Below, piece by piece: positions 14,993 through 23,168 of a DNA stretch of 38,966 nucleotides. Position numbers and translations under genes: made by a program. The DNA comes from Micrococcales bacterium (GTDB lineage Bacteria; Actinomycetota; Actinomycetes; Actinomycetales; Microbacteriaceae). Numbering within the stretch: the first letter of the stretch is position 1; every line of letters begins with the position of its first letter. The notes under the pieces were generated by a model. It had not been told where the DNA came from. It worked only from the letters and a program-made list of their open reading frames with translations, and did no database searches. The stretch lies in assembly GCA_016212425.1 (NCBI GenBank), contig JACRGJ010000016.1, positions 1 to 38,966 on the forward strand, read 5' to 3'.

Positions 14993-17557
14993 GTGTCGAT
15001 CACGGTCGTCAAGCGCAACGGGGAGCGCGAGCCCTACGACGCCAACAAGATCAACCTGGCCATCGAGCACGCGGCTGCGGGTCTCGACGACAACATCACC
15101 TGGGTGACGCAGATCGCCTCCGAGCTCGAGTTGACCCTGTTCGACGGGATCAGCACCCAGCAGCTCGACGAGGCCGTGATCCAGGTCGCGCTGCAGAACG
15201 TCAAGGACGACCCGCAGTTCGACACCGTGGCCGCCCGGCTGCTCCTGAAGACGATCTACAAGCGCGTGCTCGGCGACTACTCCAGCGATGACGAGCTCGC
15301 CGGTCTGCACCGCGACCACTTCGCCGCCTACGTCGAGCGCGGGGTCGCCGAGAACCTCCTCGACTCCCGCTTCACCACCGGCATCTTCGACCTCGCGCGG
15401 CTCGGTGCCGCGCTCGACCCGAGCCGCGACACGCTCCTGCGCTACATCGGCGCGGTCACCCTGAACAACCGCTACGGCATCAAGGCGCGCAACGGCGAGC
15501 CGCTCGAGGTGCCGCAGTACTTCTGGATGCGCATCGCGATGGGCCTGTCCCTCAACGAGACCGACGCCACGAGCCACGCGATCGCGTTCTACGACAAGAT
15601 GTCCAAGCTCGAGTACCTCGCCGCGGGCTCCACCCTCGTCAACGCCGGCACCGCCTACCCGCAGCTGTCCAACTGCTTCGTCATGGAGATGCAGGACGAC
15701 ATCGAGCACATCGCCAAGTCGGTGCGCGACGTGATGTGGCTGACGAAGGGCACCGGCGGCATCGGCCTCGCGGTGACCAAGCTGCGGGCGCAGGGCTCGC
15801 CCATCCGCTCGAACAACACGATGTCGACCGGGCCGATCCCCTTCATGCACACCATCGACTCCGTGCTGCGCGCGGTCAGCCGCGGCGGCAAGAAGTTCGG
15901 CGCGCTCTGCTTCTACATGGAGAACTGGCACCTCGACTTCCCCGAGTTCCTCGACCTGCGCCAGAACTCCGGCGACCCCTACCGCCGCACCCGCACCGCC
16001 AACACCGCCGTGTGGATCAGCGACGAGTTCATGAAGCGCGTGCAGAACGACGAGGACTGGTACCTCTTCGACCCGCTCGAGGTCGCCGACCTGAACGAGC
16101 TGTACGGCAAGGCGTTCTCGGCCCGCTACGCGGAATACGTCGCGAAGGCGGATGCCGGCGAGCTGCGGATGCACAAGAAGATCAGCGCCCGGGCTCAGTT
16201 CAAGGAGATCCTGATGTCGCTCCAGACCACCAGCCACCCGTGGCTGACCTGGAAGGACACGATCAACAACCGCGCCCTCAACAACAACACCGGCACGATC
16301 CACCTCTCGAACCTGTGCACCGAGGTCTGCCTGCCGCAGGATGTGGACAACGTCGCGGTCTGCAACCTCGCCTCCATCAACCTGCCTCAGCACCTTCTCG
16401 TCGGCGCGGACGGGCGCCGCGCGTTCGACTGGGATCGCATCGCCGAGAGCTCGCGCCTGGCGGTGCGCCAGCTCGACAACCTGCTCGACATCACCCTGTC
16501 GTCGGTGCCGGAGGCCGACTTCTCGAACCAGCAGAACCGGGCCATCGGCCTGGGCGTCATGGGCTTCACCGACGTGATCGAGCGGCTCGGCATCTCGTAC
16601 GAGTCGGAGGAGGCGGCCGAGCTCATCGACGAGGTCATGGAGCACATCTCCTACGCCGCGATCGAGGAGAGCGTGAAGCTCGCCGAGGAGCGCGGGGCGT
16701 ACCCGAACTTCGCGGGCAGCCGCTGGGCGGAGGGCCTCGTGCCCTTCGACTCGATCGCGCTGGCGGAGGCCGACCGCGGCACCCCGATCGCCGTCAGCCG
16801 CACCACCCGCCTGGACTGGGATGCGCTCCGGGCGAAGGTCAGGGGAGGCATGCGCAACGCGACGCTCATGGCGATCGCGCCCACGGCATCCATCGGACTC
16901 GTGGCCGGCACGACGCCGGGACTCGACCCGCAGTTCGCGCAGATCTTCAGCCGTGCCACCAGCAACGGCAAGTTCCTCGAGGTGAACCGCAACCTCGTCG
17001 AGGCCCTCCGCGGGATCGGCATCTGGGACGAGGTTCGCGAGCAGGTGCTGCGCAGCCAGGGCGACATCCAGAAGATCGACGCGATCCCGGATGCGGTGAA
17101 GGCCGTGTTCAAGACGAGCTTCCAGCTCGCCCCGACCGCGTTCCTCGACGTGGCGGCGCGCGCGCAGAAGTGGGTCGACCAGGCCATCAGCCGCAACATG
17201 TACCTCGAGACCCGCGACCTCGGCGACATGATGGACATCTACTACGGCGCATGGGAGCGGGGCGTGAAGACGACCTACTACCTGCACATGAAGCCGCGTC
17301 ACACGGCCGAGCAGTCCACCGTCAAGGTCAACAAGGCGCAGTCGATCGACCAGGGCGCAGCCAGCCAGCCCGGGCAGCGCCGCGGGTTTGGCGCGTCCGC
17401 TCCGGCGGCGGCCGCTCCGGCGACGACGGCCGCTGCCGCGGCGTCGGACCGCACGGCACCGGCCGCTCCGACGGCGGCGGCAGAGTCCGTGTCGGCGGTC
17501 GAAGCGCCTGGCGCTTCCTCGGCCCCCGCTCGACGCGGATTCGGAGGGCTCGGCTGA
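14993..17557 (+). CDS. nrdA: Class I ribonucleotide reductase alpha subunit, lacking the redox tail
   Basis: The 854-residue catalytic subunit reduces ribonucleoside diphosphates to deoxyribonucleotides. An ATP-cone allosteric domain occupies about residues 3-92 (VVKRNGEREPYDANKI). The active site follows: C228 in NCFVM and C457 in VCNLASINL are the substrate-reducing pair, N440-L-C442-T-E444 holds the thiyl-radical cysteine, and Y762-Y763 is the radical-transfer dyad. After about residue 775 comes an Ala/Pro-rich linker with RRGFG at both ends. The protein then stops at RRGFGGLG with no cysteines. Class I alpha subunits normally end in a mobile tail with a Cys pair that re-reduces the active site; here that tail is the separate ORF at 17557. 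GTG start; AGGAGG 11 bases upstream. Confidence 0.95.
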   Translation: MSITVVKRNGEREPYDANKINLAIEHAAAGLDDNITWVTQIASELELTLFDGISTQQLDEAVIQVALQNVKDDPQFDTVAARLLLKTIYKRVLGDYSSDDELAGLHRDHFAAYVERGVAENLLDSRFTTGIFDLARLGAALDPSRDTLLRYIGAVTLNNRYGIKARNGEPLEVPQYFWMRIAMGLSLNETDATSHAIAFYDKMSKLEYLAAGSTLVNAGTAYPQLSNCFVMEMQDDIEHIAKSVRDVMWLTKGTGGIGLAVTKLRAQGSPIRSNNTMSTGPIPFMHTIDSVLRAVSRGGKKFGALCFYMENWHLDFPEFLDLRQNSGDPYRRTRTANTAVWISDEFMKRVQNDEDWYLFDPLEVADLNELYGKAFSARYAEYVAKADAGELRMHKKISARAQFKEILMSLQTTSHPWLTWKDTINNRALNNNTGTIHLSNLCTEVCLPQDVDNVAVCNLASINLPQHLLVGADGRRAFDWDRIAESSRLAVRQLDNLLDITLSSVPEADFSNQQNRAIGLGVMGFTDVIERLGISYESEEAAELIDEVMEHISYAAIEESVKLAEERGAYPNFAGSRWAEGLVPFDSIALAEADRGTPIAVSRTTRLDWDALRAKVRGGMRNATLMAIAPTASIGLVAGTTPGLDPQFAQIFSRATSNGKFLEVNRNLVEALRGIGIWDEVREQVLRSQGDIQKIDAIPDAVKAVFKTSFQLAPTAFLDVAARAQKWVDQAISRNMYLETRDLGDMMDIYYGAWERGVKTTYYLHMKPRHTAEQSTVKVNKAQSIDQGAASQPGQRRGFGASAPAAAAPATTAAAAASDRTAPAAPTAAAESVSAVEAPGASSAPARRGFGGLG

Positions 17558-17646
17558 TGGACGACGACCTGACCCTCACGAGCGCCGGCGGCTACGAGGT
17601 CCCTCTCGACCCGATGGACCTCCTCCAGTGCGACTCCTGCCAGTGA
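17557..17646 (+). CDS. 29-residue ORF encoding the CxxC redox tail of the reductase alpha subunit
   Basis: The ORF starts at an ATG sharing one base with the nrdA stop (TGATG) and has GGAGGG at 17543-17548, eight bases upstream. The peptide starts MDDDLTLTSAGGYEVP and ends MDLLQCDSCQ. A terminal CxxC within the last residues is the hallmark of the C-terminal swinging tail of class I alpha subunits, missing from the preceding protein. In known enzymes this tail reaches across the alpha dimer to reduce the partner's active-site disulfide, so a detached tail acting in trans is conceivable. Alternatives are a sequencing or assembly frameshift, or programmed frameshifting. Joining the frames needs a -1 shift, and no slippery heptamer is seen. 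The reading as tail sequence is firm; separate function is inference. Confidence 0.75.
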   Translation: MDDDLTLTSAGGYEVPLDPMDLLQCDSCQ

Positions 17647-17712
17647 CCTCCCACGTCTGATCGAGAAGACAGAACAGCGCCGCAGCAGCGACGGCGCGGA
17701 AAGAAGCATCGA

Positions 17713-18711
17713 ATGCCGATCCTCGGAACCGGAATCACGGAGGGCCTCCTCCTCAAGCCCGTCACCTACCCGTGGGCAATGGAGCTCTACGACCAGGCGG
17801 TGGCGAACACCTGGTTCCCCAACGAAATCCAGCTCGGCGAGGACATCGCCGACTTCAAGAAGATGACCGAGGAGGAGCGCCATGCCATCACGTTCCTCAT
17901 GAGCTACTTCAACCCGAACGAGCTCCTGGTCAACAAGGCGCTGGCCTTCGGCGTCTACCCCTATGTGAACGCCCCCGAGGCGCACCTCTACCTCGCCAAG
18001 CAGATGTGGGAGGAGGCCAACCACTGCATGTCGTTCGAGTACGTGCTCGAGACCTTCCCGATCGACCGCAATGAGGCCTACAACTCGCACATCGACGTGC
18101 CGTCGATGGCGCGCAAGGAGGAGTTCGAGGTCGACTTCATCCGCCGGATGACGGAGCAGACGCTCGACATCACCACCACCGCCGGCAAGCAGGACTTCGT
18201 GCGCAACCTCGTCGCCTACAACGTGATCCTCGAGGGCATCTGGTTCTACTCGGGCTTCATGGTGGCTCTCTCGTTCCGCCAGCGGAACCTGCTGCGCAAC
18301 TTCGGCTCGCTCATGGACTGGGTGGTGCGCGACGAGAGCCTGCACCTGAAGTTCGGCATCAACCTCATCCTGACCGTGCTCGACGAGAACCCCGACCTGC
18401 AGACGCCGGAGTTCGCCGCCGAGATCAAGAAGATGATCACCGACGCCGTCGAGATGGAGGAGCAGTACAACCGCGACCTCCTGCCGAACGGCATCCTGGG
18501 CCTCAACGCCAACTACATCAACCAGTACGTCAAGTACCTCGCCGACCGCCGGCTGGAAGAGCTCGGCTTCGACCCCGAGTACAACGTGGTCAACCCGGCC
18601 AAGTGGATGGCGACCGCGAACGACACCCTCCAGCTGGTCAACTTCTTCGAGTCGACCAACACCTCCTACGAGTCGAACGCGTCGGCCGCCTCGGGGGCGC
18701 GTCGGGAGTGA
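17713..18711 (+). CDS. nrdB: Class I ribonucleotide reductase beta subunit, class Ic-like (Phe at the radical-tyrosine site)
   Basis: The 332-residue ferritin-like subunit builds the metal cofactor that starts the radical in NrdA. Ligands are E70, E101, H104, E174, E208 and H211. The position four after H104, tyrosine in class Ia and Ib enzymes, is F108. The first ligand is Glu rather than Asp. The spacing 70/101/104/108 and 174/208/211 equals that of the Chlamydia trachomatis class Ic R2 (E89/E120/H123/F127, E193/E227/H230), which uses a Mn(IV)/Fe(III) cofactor in place of a tyrosyl radical. Y319 near the C-terminus may be the radical-transfer tyrosine. It lies 66 bp after the tail ORF with GGAAAG upstream of the ATG, and its stop overlaps the next start (TGATG). 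Confidence 0.95.
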   Translation: MPILGTGITEGLLLKPVTYPWAMELYDQAVANTWFPNEIQLGEDIADFKKMTEEERHAITFLMSYFNPNELLVNKALAFGVYPYVNAPEAHLYLAKQMWEEANHCMSFEYVLETFPIDRNEAYNSHIDVPSMARKEEFEVDFIRRMTEQTLDITTTAGKQDFVRNLVAYNVILEGIWFYSGFMVALSFRQRNLLRNFGSLMDWVVRDESLHLKFGINLILTVLDENPDLQTPEFAAEIKKMITDAVEMEEQYNRDLLPNGILGLNANYINQYVKYLADRRLEELGFDPEYNVVNPAKWMATANDTLQLVNFFESTNTSYESNASAASGARRE

Positions 18712-19535
18712 TGCACCCCCTGGTCGCTCCCGGTGAGCTCTCCGCGACGCTCGCGGAGGGTGCCGTGGTGGTGTTGGACGTGCGCTGGCGGCTCGACCGG
18801 CCAGATGGGCGTCCGGAGTACCTCGTTGCCCACCTCCCGGGCGCGGTGTACGTCTCGCTCGATGCCGAGCTCGCGGCGCACGGGCTGCCGGCGACGGAGG
18901 GGCGGCATCCGCTCCCCGACATCGCCGACCTGCAGGCGGCGGCACGACGGTGGGGCATCCGCCCGGGCGACACGGTGGTCGCCTACGACGACCTCGGCGG
19001 GATGTCGGCAGCGCGCGCGTGGTGGCTGCTGCGGCACGCGGGCCTGGAGGATGTGCGGGTGCTCGACGGCGGACTCGCCGCCTGGCGCGAGGCGGGGCTG
19101 CCGCTGGAGGCCGGTGAGGTCGTGCCCGAGCCGGGCGACGTGACGCTCGAGTACGGCGCGATGCCGGTGCTGGATGCGGATGCCGCCGCGGAGCTCGCGG
19201 TCACGGGCGTGCTGCTGGACGCGCGAGCGGGGGAGCGCTACCGGGGCGAGGTGGAGCCGGTCGACCCGCGCGCCGGCCACATCCCCGGCGCGGTGTCGTT
19301 GCCGACCGCGGGGAACCTGCGCCCGGACGGCCGGATGCGGTCGCCGGACGAACTGCGCCGGCGGGCGGCCGAGGCGGGCATCGACGCCGGAGCGGTGGGC
19401 GTCTACTGCGGATCCGGGGTCACCGCCGCGCACGAGGTGCTGGCGCTGGAGGTCGCGGGTGTCCGAGCGGCGCTGTACCCCGGATCGTGGAGCGCCTGGT
19501 CCAACGACCCCGCGCGTCCCGTCGCGACCGGCTGA
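18711..19535 (+). CDS. Sulfurtransferase (tandem rhodanese, SseA-like)
   Basis: The 274-residue protein has two rhodanese domains. The first (about 5-135) has an acidic residue at the active-site position (AYDDLGG) and is structural. The second (about 150-270) has the catalytic cysteine C233 in the loop CGSGVTA. Family members move sulfane sulfur from thiosulfate or 3-mercaptopropionate to cyanide, thioredoxin or other thiols. The start overlaps the nrdB stop by one base (TGATG), so it is translationally coupled to nrdB. It might supply sulfur or redox relay to the reductase, but cotranscription alone does not prove this. It is convergent with the GH43 gene. Confidence 0.9.
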   Translation: MHPLVAPGELSATLAEGAVVVLDVRWRLDRPDGRPEYLVAHLPGAVYVSLDAELAAHGLPATEGRHPLPDIADLQAAARRWGIRPGDTVVAYDDLGGMSAARAWWLLRHAGLEDVRVLDGGLAAWREAGLPLEAGEVVPEPGDVTLEYGAMPVLDADAAAELAVTGVLLDARAGERYRGEVEPVDPRAGHIPGAVSLPTAGNLRPDGRMRSPDELRRRAAEAGIDAGAVGVYCGSGVTAAHEVLALEVAGVRAALYPGSWSAWSNDPARPVATG

Positions 19536-19569
19536 CCCGGATCCCGACGACGACCCGCGGTCCGGGCCG

Positions 19570-21459
19570 CTATCCCCGGTGCCCGCCGTGCCGCGGAGTC
19601 GGCAGGAGGTCCACCGCATCCAGCTCGGCGTAGAAGGCGGCGCGGGTCAGGGTGACCGTATTGGCGCCCTTCCGCAAAATGACCGGCACTATGACCGTGG
19701 TCCAGTTCCCCCAGCGCGTGTAGGGGAAGGTCACGCTGCCCGCGTTCCGCCCGTTGACCGTGACCGTGTCGCGGGATTCGACCGGGTACCCGCCGCGGTC
19801 GGACCCGTTCGCGAATCGGATGCCGAGCGTCGCGGGCCCCGACGAGGCCGCCGCGACCGTCACGGTGACGGAGCTGTCGGCGAAGTCGAGACCGCCCACC
19901 ACCGCGCCGGCCGAGGCACTCGCGTCGGATCGGACGCGGGCGTTGGTGATGACTCCGTTCTCGGCCTCGTACCGCGTCGCTCCGGGCGGGTCGACGGGAG
20001 TGCCGCCGGGAGTCACCGAGGGCTCCCTGTCGGACACGTCGACCGCGTCGATCTCGGCGAAGAACGTTCCCCGGGTGAGCGTGATCGTGTTGTCGCCCTT
20101 CCTCAGGCGCACGCGCTGCTCCACGGTCTGCAGGTTGCCCCAGGTCGTGTACGCGAAGGTCACGGTGCCGGCGCTTCGGCCGTTGACGGCGAGCGTGTCG
20201 GTCGCGAGCTGCCGCTGGCCGCCGCCGTCCAGCGACCCGTTGGCGTAGCGGATGCCCAGTGTCGCCGGTCCGGACCGGGCGGCGGAGACGGTCAGCGTGA
20301 TGGAGCTGTCCGCGAAGTCCATGCCCCCGACCTTGGCCCCACCGGAGGCACCGTCGTCCGCCACGACCCGGGCGTTGCGGAGCACCCCGTCCTCGGCCTG
20401 ATAGCGGGTGGCGGCCGCCGCCACCGACGGGACGCCGTCCGCCGACCAGTTCAGGGCGCTGACGTACATCGCGCGGTAGGAGTACGTGGGGTCCCAGCCG
20501 TGGAACACGATGGCGCTGGACCCGTCCGGCCGGGTCACGATGTCCTGTCCACCCGGCCCGATCACATCGCCCTGGAAGCGGTCCGTCGTCATCAGTTCGG
20601 TGCGGGCCTTCGTGTACGGTCCGGCCAGGCTCGTCGAGGTGGCGTACGCGGTGCGGTAGCCGCCGCCGCCGAAGTCGTTCGCCGAGTAGAAGAGGGTGTA
20701 GACGCCGTTGCGCTTGAGCAGGGTCGGAGCCTCGACGACGTTGCCCTCGAAGGGCCTGTCACGGCGGATCAGCTCGACCGGCGGACCGGTGAGCGTGGTG
20801 CCGTCGGCGGACAGCGGCTGGAGGAAGATGATCGCGGTCGTGGTGGCGCAGCAGTTCCCGTCGGCCTTCCACAGCAGGTAGAGCTGTCCGTTCTCGGTAT
20901 AGGTGGAGGCGTCGATGGCGCCCCCGAGGTCGGCGGTGCCGCGCGCCCCATCCGGACACACCAGCGGATCACTGCCCACCGGCAAGAACGGCCCACTCGG
21001 AGAGGTCGCCAGCGCGACCCCGATGCACTGGCGCGGCGCCAACGCGTCGCGGGCCGTGTAGTACAGGGCGTAACCGCCCGCGACCTTCGTCACCTCCGGT
21101 GCCCACACGCACCGGTCGGTCGTGCCGCCGGGCGCGAAGCTGCAGGCGCCGACCCAGTCACCCAGCGCCGGAGCGACGTCGCCGCGCGGGGTCCAGCGGA
21201 CGAGGTCCCGAGAGGTCTGCAGCTGCACGTTCTGCCCGCCGGAGTTGGTGGCGTAGGCGTAGTAGACGCCGTCGACCCGCAGGATGTCCGGGTCGGGGAA
21301 GTTCGCGTCGATCACCGGCCTGATCGCGGCGTCGCCTCGACGGTCGTCGCTCGTCGGGGCGGACGCGACGGCCGGACCGGAGAGACCCGACGACAGCAGA
21401 CCGGCCGCGATCGCGACCGCTCCGATCCGGGCGAGTGCGCGCAACATCGTCGTTGCCAT
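19570..21459 (-). CDS. Secreted GH43 glycosidase with two carbohydrate-binding modules
   Basis: The 629-residue protein has a signal peptide (residues about 1-33, ending AVASA). A GH43 five-bladed propeller spans about 48-345, with catalytic base D56 (NFPDPDIL), the pKa-tuning D183 (GGAIDAST), general acid E243 (NVVEAPTL) and H320 at the axis. Two homologous beta-sandwich modules follow at about 350-475 and 498-621, both with RYxAE(D/N)GV, GGxDFADSS, GPATLGIR and TLTRxxFxAE(I/L)DAVD; they look like CBM6/CBM35-type modules. GH43 enzymes release arabinose or xylose from arabinan, arabinoxylan or xylan. With the GH51 gene and sugar importer just upstream on the same strand, it is the outside enzyme of this locus. 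GGAGA precedes the ATG. Confidence 0.9.
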   Translation of the reverse strand: MATTMLRALARIGAVAIAAGLLSSGLSGPAVASAPTSDDRRGDAAIRPVIDANFPDPDILRVDGVYYAYATNSGGQNVQLQTSRDLVRWTPRGDVAPALGDWVGACSFAPGGTTDRCVWAPEVTKVAGGYALYYTARDALAPRQCIGVALATSPSGPFLPVGSDPLVCPDGARGTADLGGAIDASTYTENGQLYLLWKADGNCCATTTAIIFLQPLSADGTTLTGPPVELIRRDRPFEGNVVEAPTLLKRNGVYTLFYSANDFGGGGYRTAYATSTSLAGPYTKARTELMTTDRFQGDVIGPGGQDIVTRPDGSSAIVFHGWDPTYSYRAMYVSALNWSADGVPSVAAAATRYQAEDGVLRNARVVADDGASGGAKVGGMDFADSSITLTVSAARSGPATLGIRYANGSLDGGGQRQLATDTLAVNGRSAGTVTFAYTTWGNLQTVEQRVRLRKGDNTITLTRGTFFAEIDAVDVSDREPSVTPGGTPVDPPGATRYEAENGVITNARVRSDASASAGAVVGGLDFADSSVTVTVAAASSGPATLGIRFANGSDRGGYPVESRDTVTVNGRNAGSVTFPYTRWGNWTTVIVPVILRKGANTVTLTRAAFYAELDAVDLLPTPRHGGHRG

Positions 21460-21493
21460 GAGGTTCTCCAGGGATGTGTGAGACGGCCGGCGC

Positions 21494-21527
21494 TTCGATC
21501 CTGCCGGAACGCAGGATCGAACGTCAA
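21494..21527 (-). promoter_or_regulatory. Promoter/operator-like inverted repeat before the GH43 gene
   Basis: TTCGATCCTGC (21494-21504) and GCAGGATCGAA (21511-21521) form an 11-bp perfect inverted repeat around six bases. On the minus strand TTGACG (21522-21527) is a good -35, and CAGGAT inside the distal arm (21498-21503) is an acceptable -10 at an 18-base spacing. The repeat could be an operator over the GH43 promoter, or a terminator for the GH51 gene ending at 21580. Confidence 0.5.
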
Positions 21528-21579
21528 CACAAAAACGTGTCCGAAAAGTGCGGGAGCGGCCCTCCGGCGGGCGCGTCGC

Positions 21580-23112
21580 TCAGCCGCGGTCGAGCTCGAG
21601 CTGCAGCACGGTCCAGGACAGGGCCGGAAGGGTGACGCGCAGGGTGTCGCCGTCGATCGTGGCGCCCTCGAGGGGCGTCAGGCCCACCGGCTGAGCGTGC
21701 TGCGTGTTGGAGCTGTGGCGGTCGCCGCCCTCGGGCGCCGCGAGCACCTCCGCGGAGACGACGCGGGCGTTCGCGAAGCCGTGGAGGGCGACCTCCACCT
21801 CCGCCTCCTCGTCCAGCCCGCGGTTGGCGACGAACACCGCCGCGCGGCCGGCCGCCTCGTCCCACGTCGCGCTCACGTCGACCGCGTCCACGCCGCCGTA
21901 CTTCGCGGTGTCGAGCTGATCGGCGACCACCGCGGTGCGCAGGATGCGCCCCCTGGCCAGGGCGGACATCCGGGCGAAGGGCCAGAAGATCGACTGCCGC
22001 CAGGCCGGCCCGCCCTCCTCGGAACGGATCGGGGCGATCACATTGACGAGCTGGGCCTGGTTGGCGATCTTCACCCGATCGCCGTGGCGGAGCAGCGAGT
22101 TGAGGAACGTGCCGACGACCACGGCGTCCGTGACGTTGTACTCGTCCTCGATGAGGCGCGGATGCTCGCGCCAGCTGCCCGCGACGGCGGTCGGCTGGTC
22201 GTCGGTCTCCAGTCCCGTCTGGTACCAGACGTTCCACTCGTCGAAGGAGATGTGCACGTCCTTCGTGTGCTTGCCGGCGGCCTTGACCGCGTCGATCGTG
22301 GAGACGACGTCGTCGATGAAGCCGTCCATGTCCACCGCCGTCGCCAGGAAGCTCGCCGCATCCCCGTCGTGCTCCTGGTAGTAGGCGTGCATCGAGACGT
22401 AGTCGACCTCGTCATAGGCGTGCTCGAGCACCGTGCGCTCCCAGGCGCCGAAGGTCGGCATGCTCCGGCCGGACGAGCCGACGGCCACTACCTCGATGGT
22501 CGGATCGACGAAGCGCATGGCCTTCGCCGCCTCCTGCGCGAGGCGCCCGTACTCGTGCGCGGTCTTGTGGCCGATCTGCCACGGGCCGTCGAGCTCGTTG
22601 CCGAGACACCAGAGTCTGATGTCGAACGGCTCCGCCGCCCCGTTGCGGATGCGCTGATCGCTGAGCGCAGTGCCGCCGGGATGGTTCGCGTACTCCACCA
22701 GCCGGCGCGCGTCGTCGACGCCGCGGGTGCCCAGGTTGATGGCCTCCATCACCTCGACATCCGCCAGCCGCGCCCACTCCACGAACTCGTGCAACCCGAA
22801 CGCGTTGGTCTCGATGGTGTGCCAGGCGCCGTCGATCCGCACCGGACGGTCCGTCACGGGGCCGACCCCGTCCTCCCAGTCGTAGCCCGAGACGAAGTTG
22901 CCGCCGGGGTAGCGCACGATCGTCGGCGCCATCTCCTTCACCAGCTCCAGCACATCGCGGCGGTAGCCGCTGTCATCGGCGTCCGGATGCCCCGGCTCGA
23001 AGATGCCTGTGTAGACGCACCGGCCCATGTGCTCCACGAACGAGCCGAACAGGCGGCGTGGGACGTCGGCCACGGTGAAGTCGCGGTCGAGGGTGATGCG
23101 GGCGCGGGGCAT
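21580..23112 (-). CDS. GH51 alpha-L-arabinofuranosidase
   Basis: This 510-residue cytoplasmic retaining glycosidase removes terminal alpha-L-arabinofuranosyl groups from imported oligosaccharides. It has acid/base E173 (WCLGNELDGPWQ), nucleophile E292 (ISFDEWNVWY), RYPGGNFVSGYDWEDG near residue 67, and a C-terminal beta-sandwich. No signal peptide is present, so it acts after uptake by the neighbouring ABC importer. ATG 23112 has AGGAGA five bases upstream. The frame remains open upstream through the permease gene, but that part is antiparallel noise. It lies 56 bp after the permease, within the operon. Confidence 0.95.
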   Translation of the reverse strand: MPRARITLDRDFTVADVPRRLFGSFVEHMGRCVYTGIFEPGHPDADDSGYRRDVLELVKEMAPTIVRYPGGNFVSGYDWEDGVGPVTDRPVRIDGAWHTIETNAFGLHEFVEWARLADVEVMEAINLGTRGVDDARRLVEYANHPGGTALSDQRIRNGAAEPFDIRLWCLGNELDGPWQIGHKTAHEYGRLAQEAAKAMRFVDPTIEVVAVGSSGRSMPTFGAWERTVLEHAYDEVDYVSMHAYYQEHDGDAASFLATAVDMDGFIDDVVSTIDAVKAAGKHTKDVHISFDEWNVWYQTGLETDDQPTAVAGSWREHPRLIEDEYNVTDAVVVGTFLNSLLRHGDRVKIANQAQLVNVIAPIRSEEGGPAWRQSIFWPFARMSALARGRILRTAVVADQLDTAKYGGVDAVDVSATWDEAAGRAAVFVANRGLDEEAEVEVALHGFANARVVSAEVLAAPEGGDRHSSNTQHAQPVGLTPLEGATIDGDTLRVTLPALSWTVLQLELDRG

Positions 23113-23168
23113 GGTTCTCCTGAGGGTGGTGAGGCGGTCGCAGGGAGCGGGTGGGGCGCGGTCGAGTT

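Noticed and set aside
17540-17560. Programmed frameshifting or stop readthrough joining nrdA to its tail.
   Set aside because: Readthrough meets a stop after four codons, a +1 shift gives an unrelated peptide, and a -1 shift has no slippery heptamer. The GGAGGG site fits reinitiation better. Not fully excluded.
19537-19566. CCCGGA...TCCGGG hairpin between the rhodanese and GH43 genes.
   Set aside because: Only six pairs with an 18-base loop; expected by chance at this GC content.
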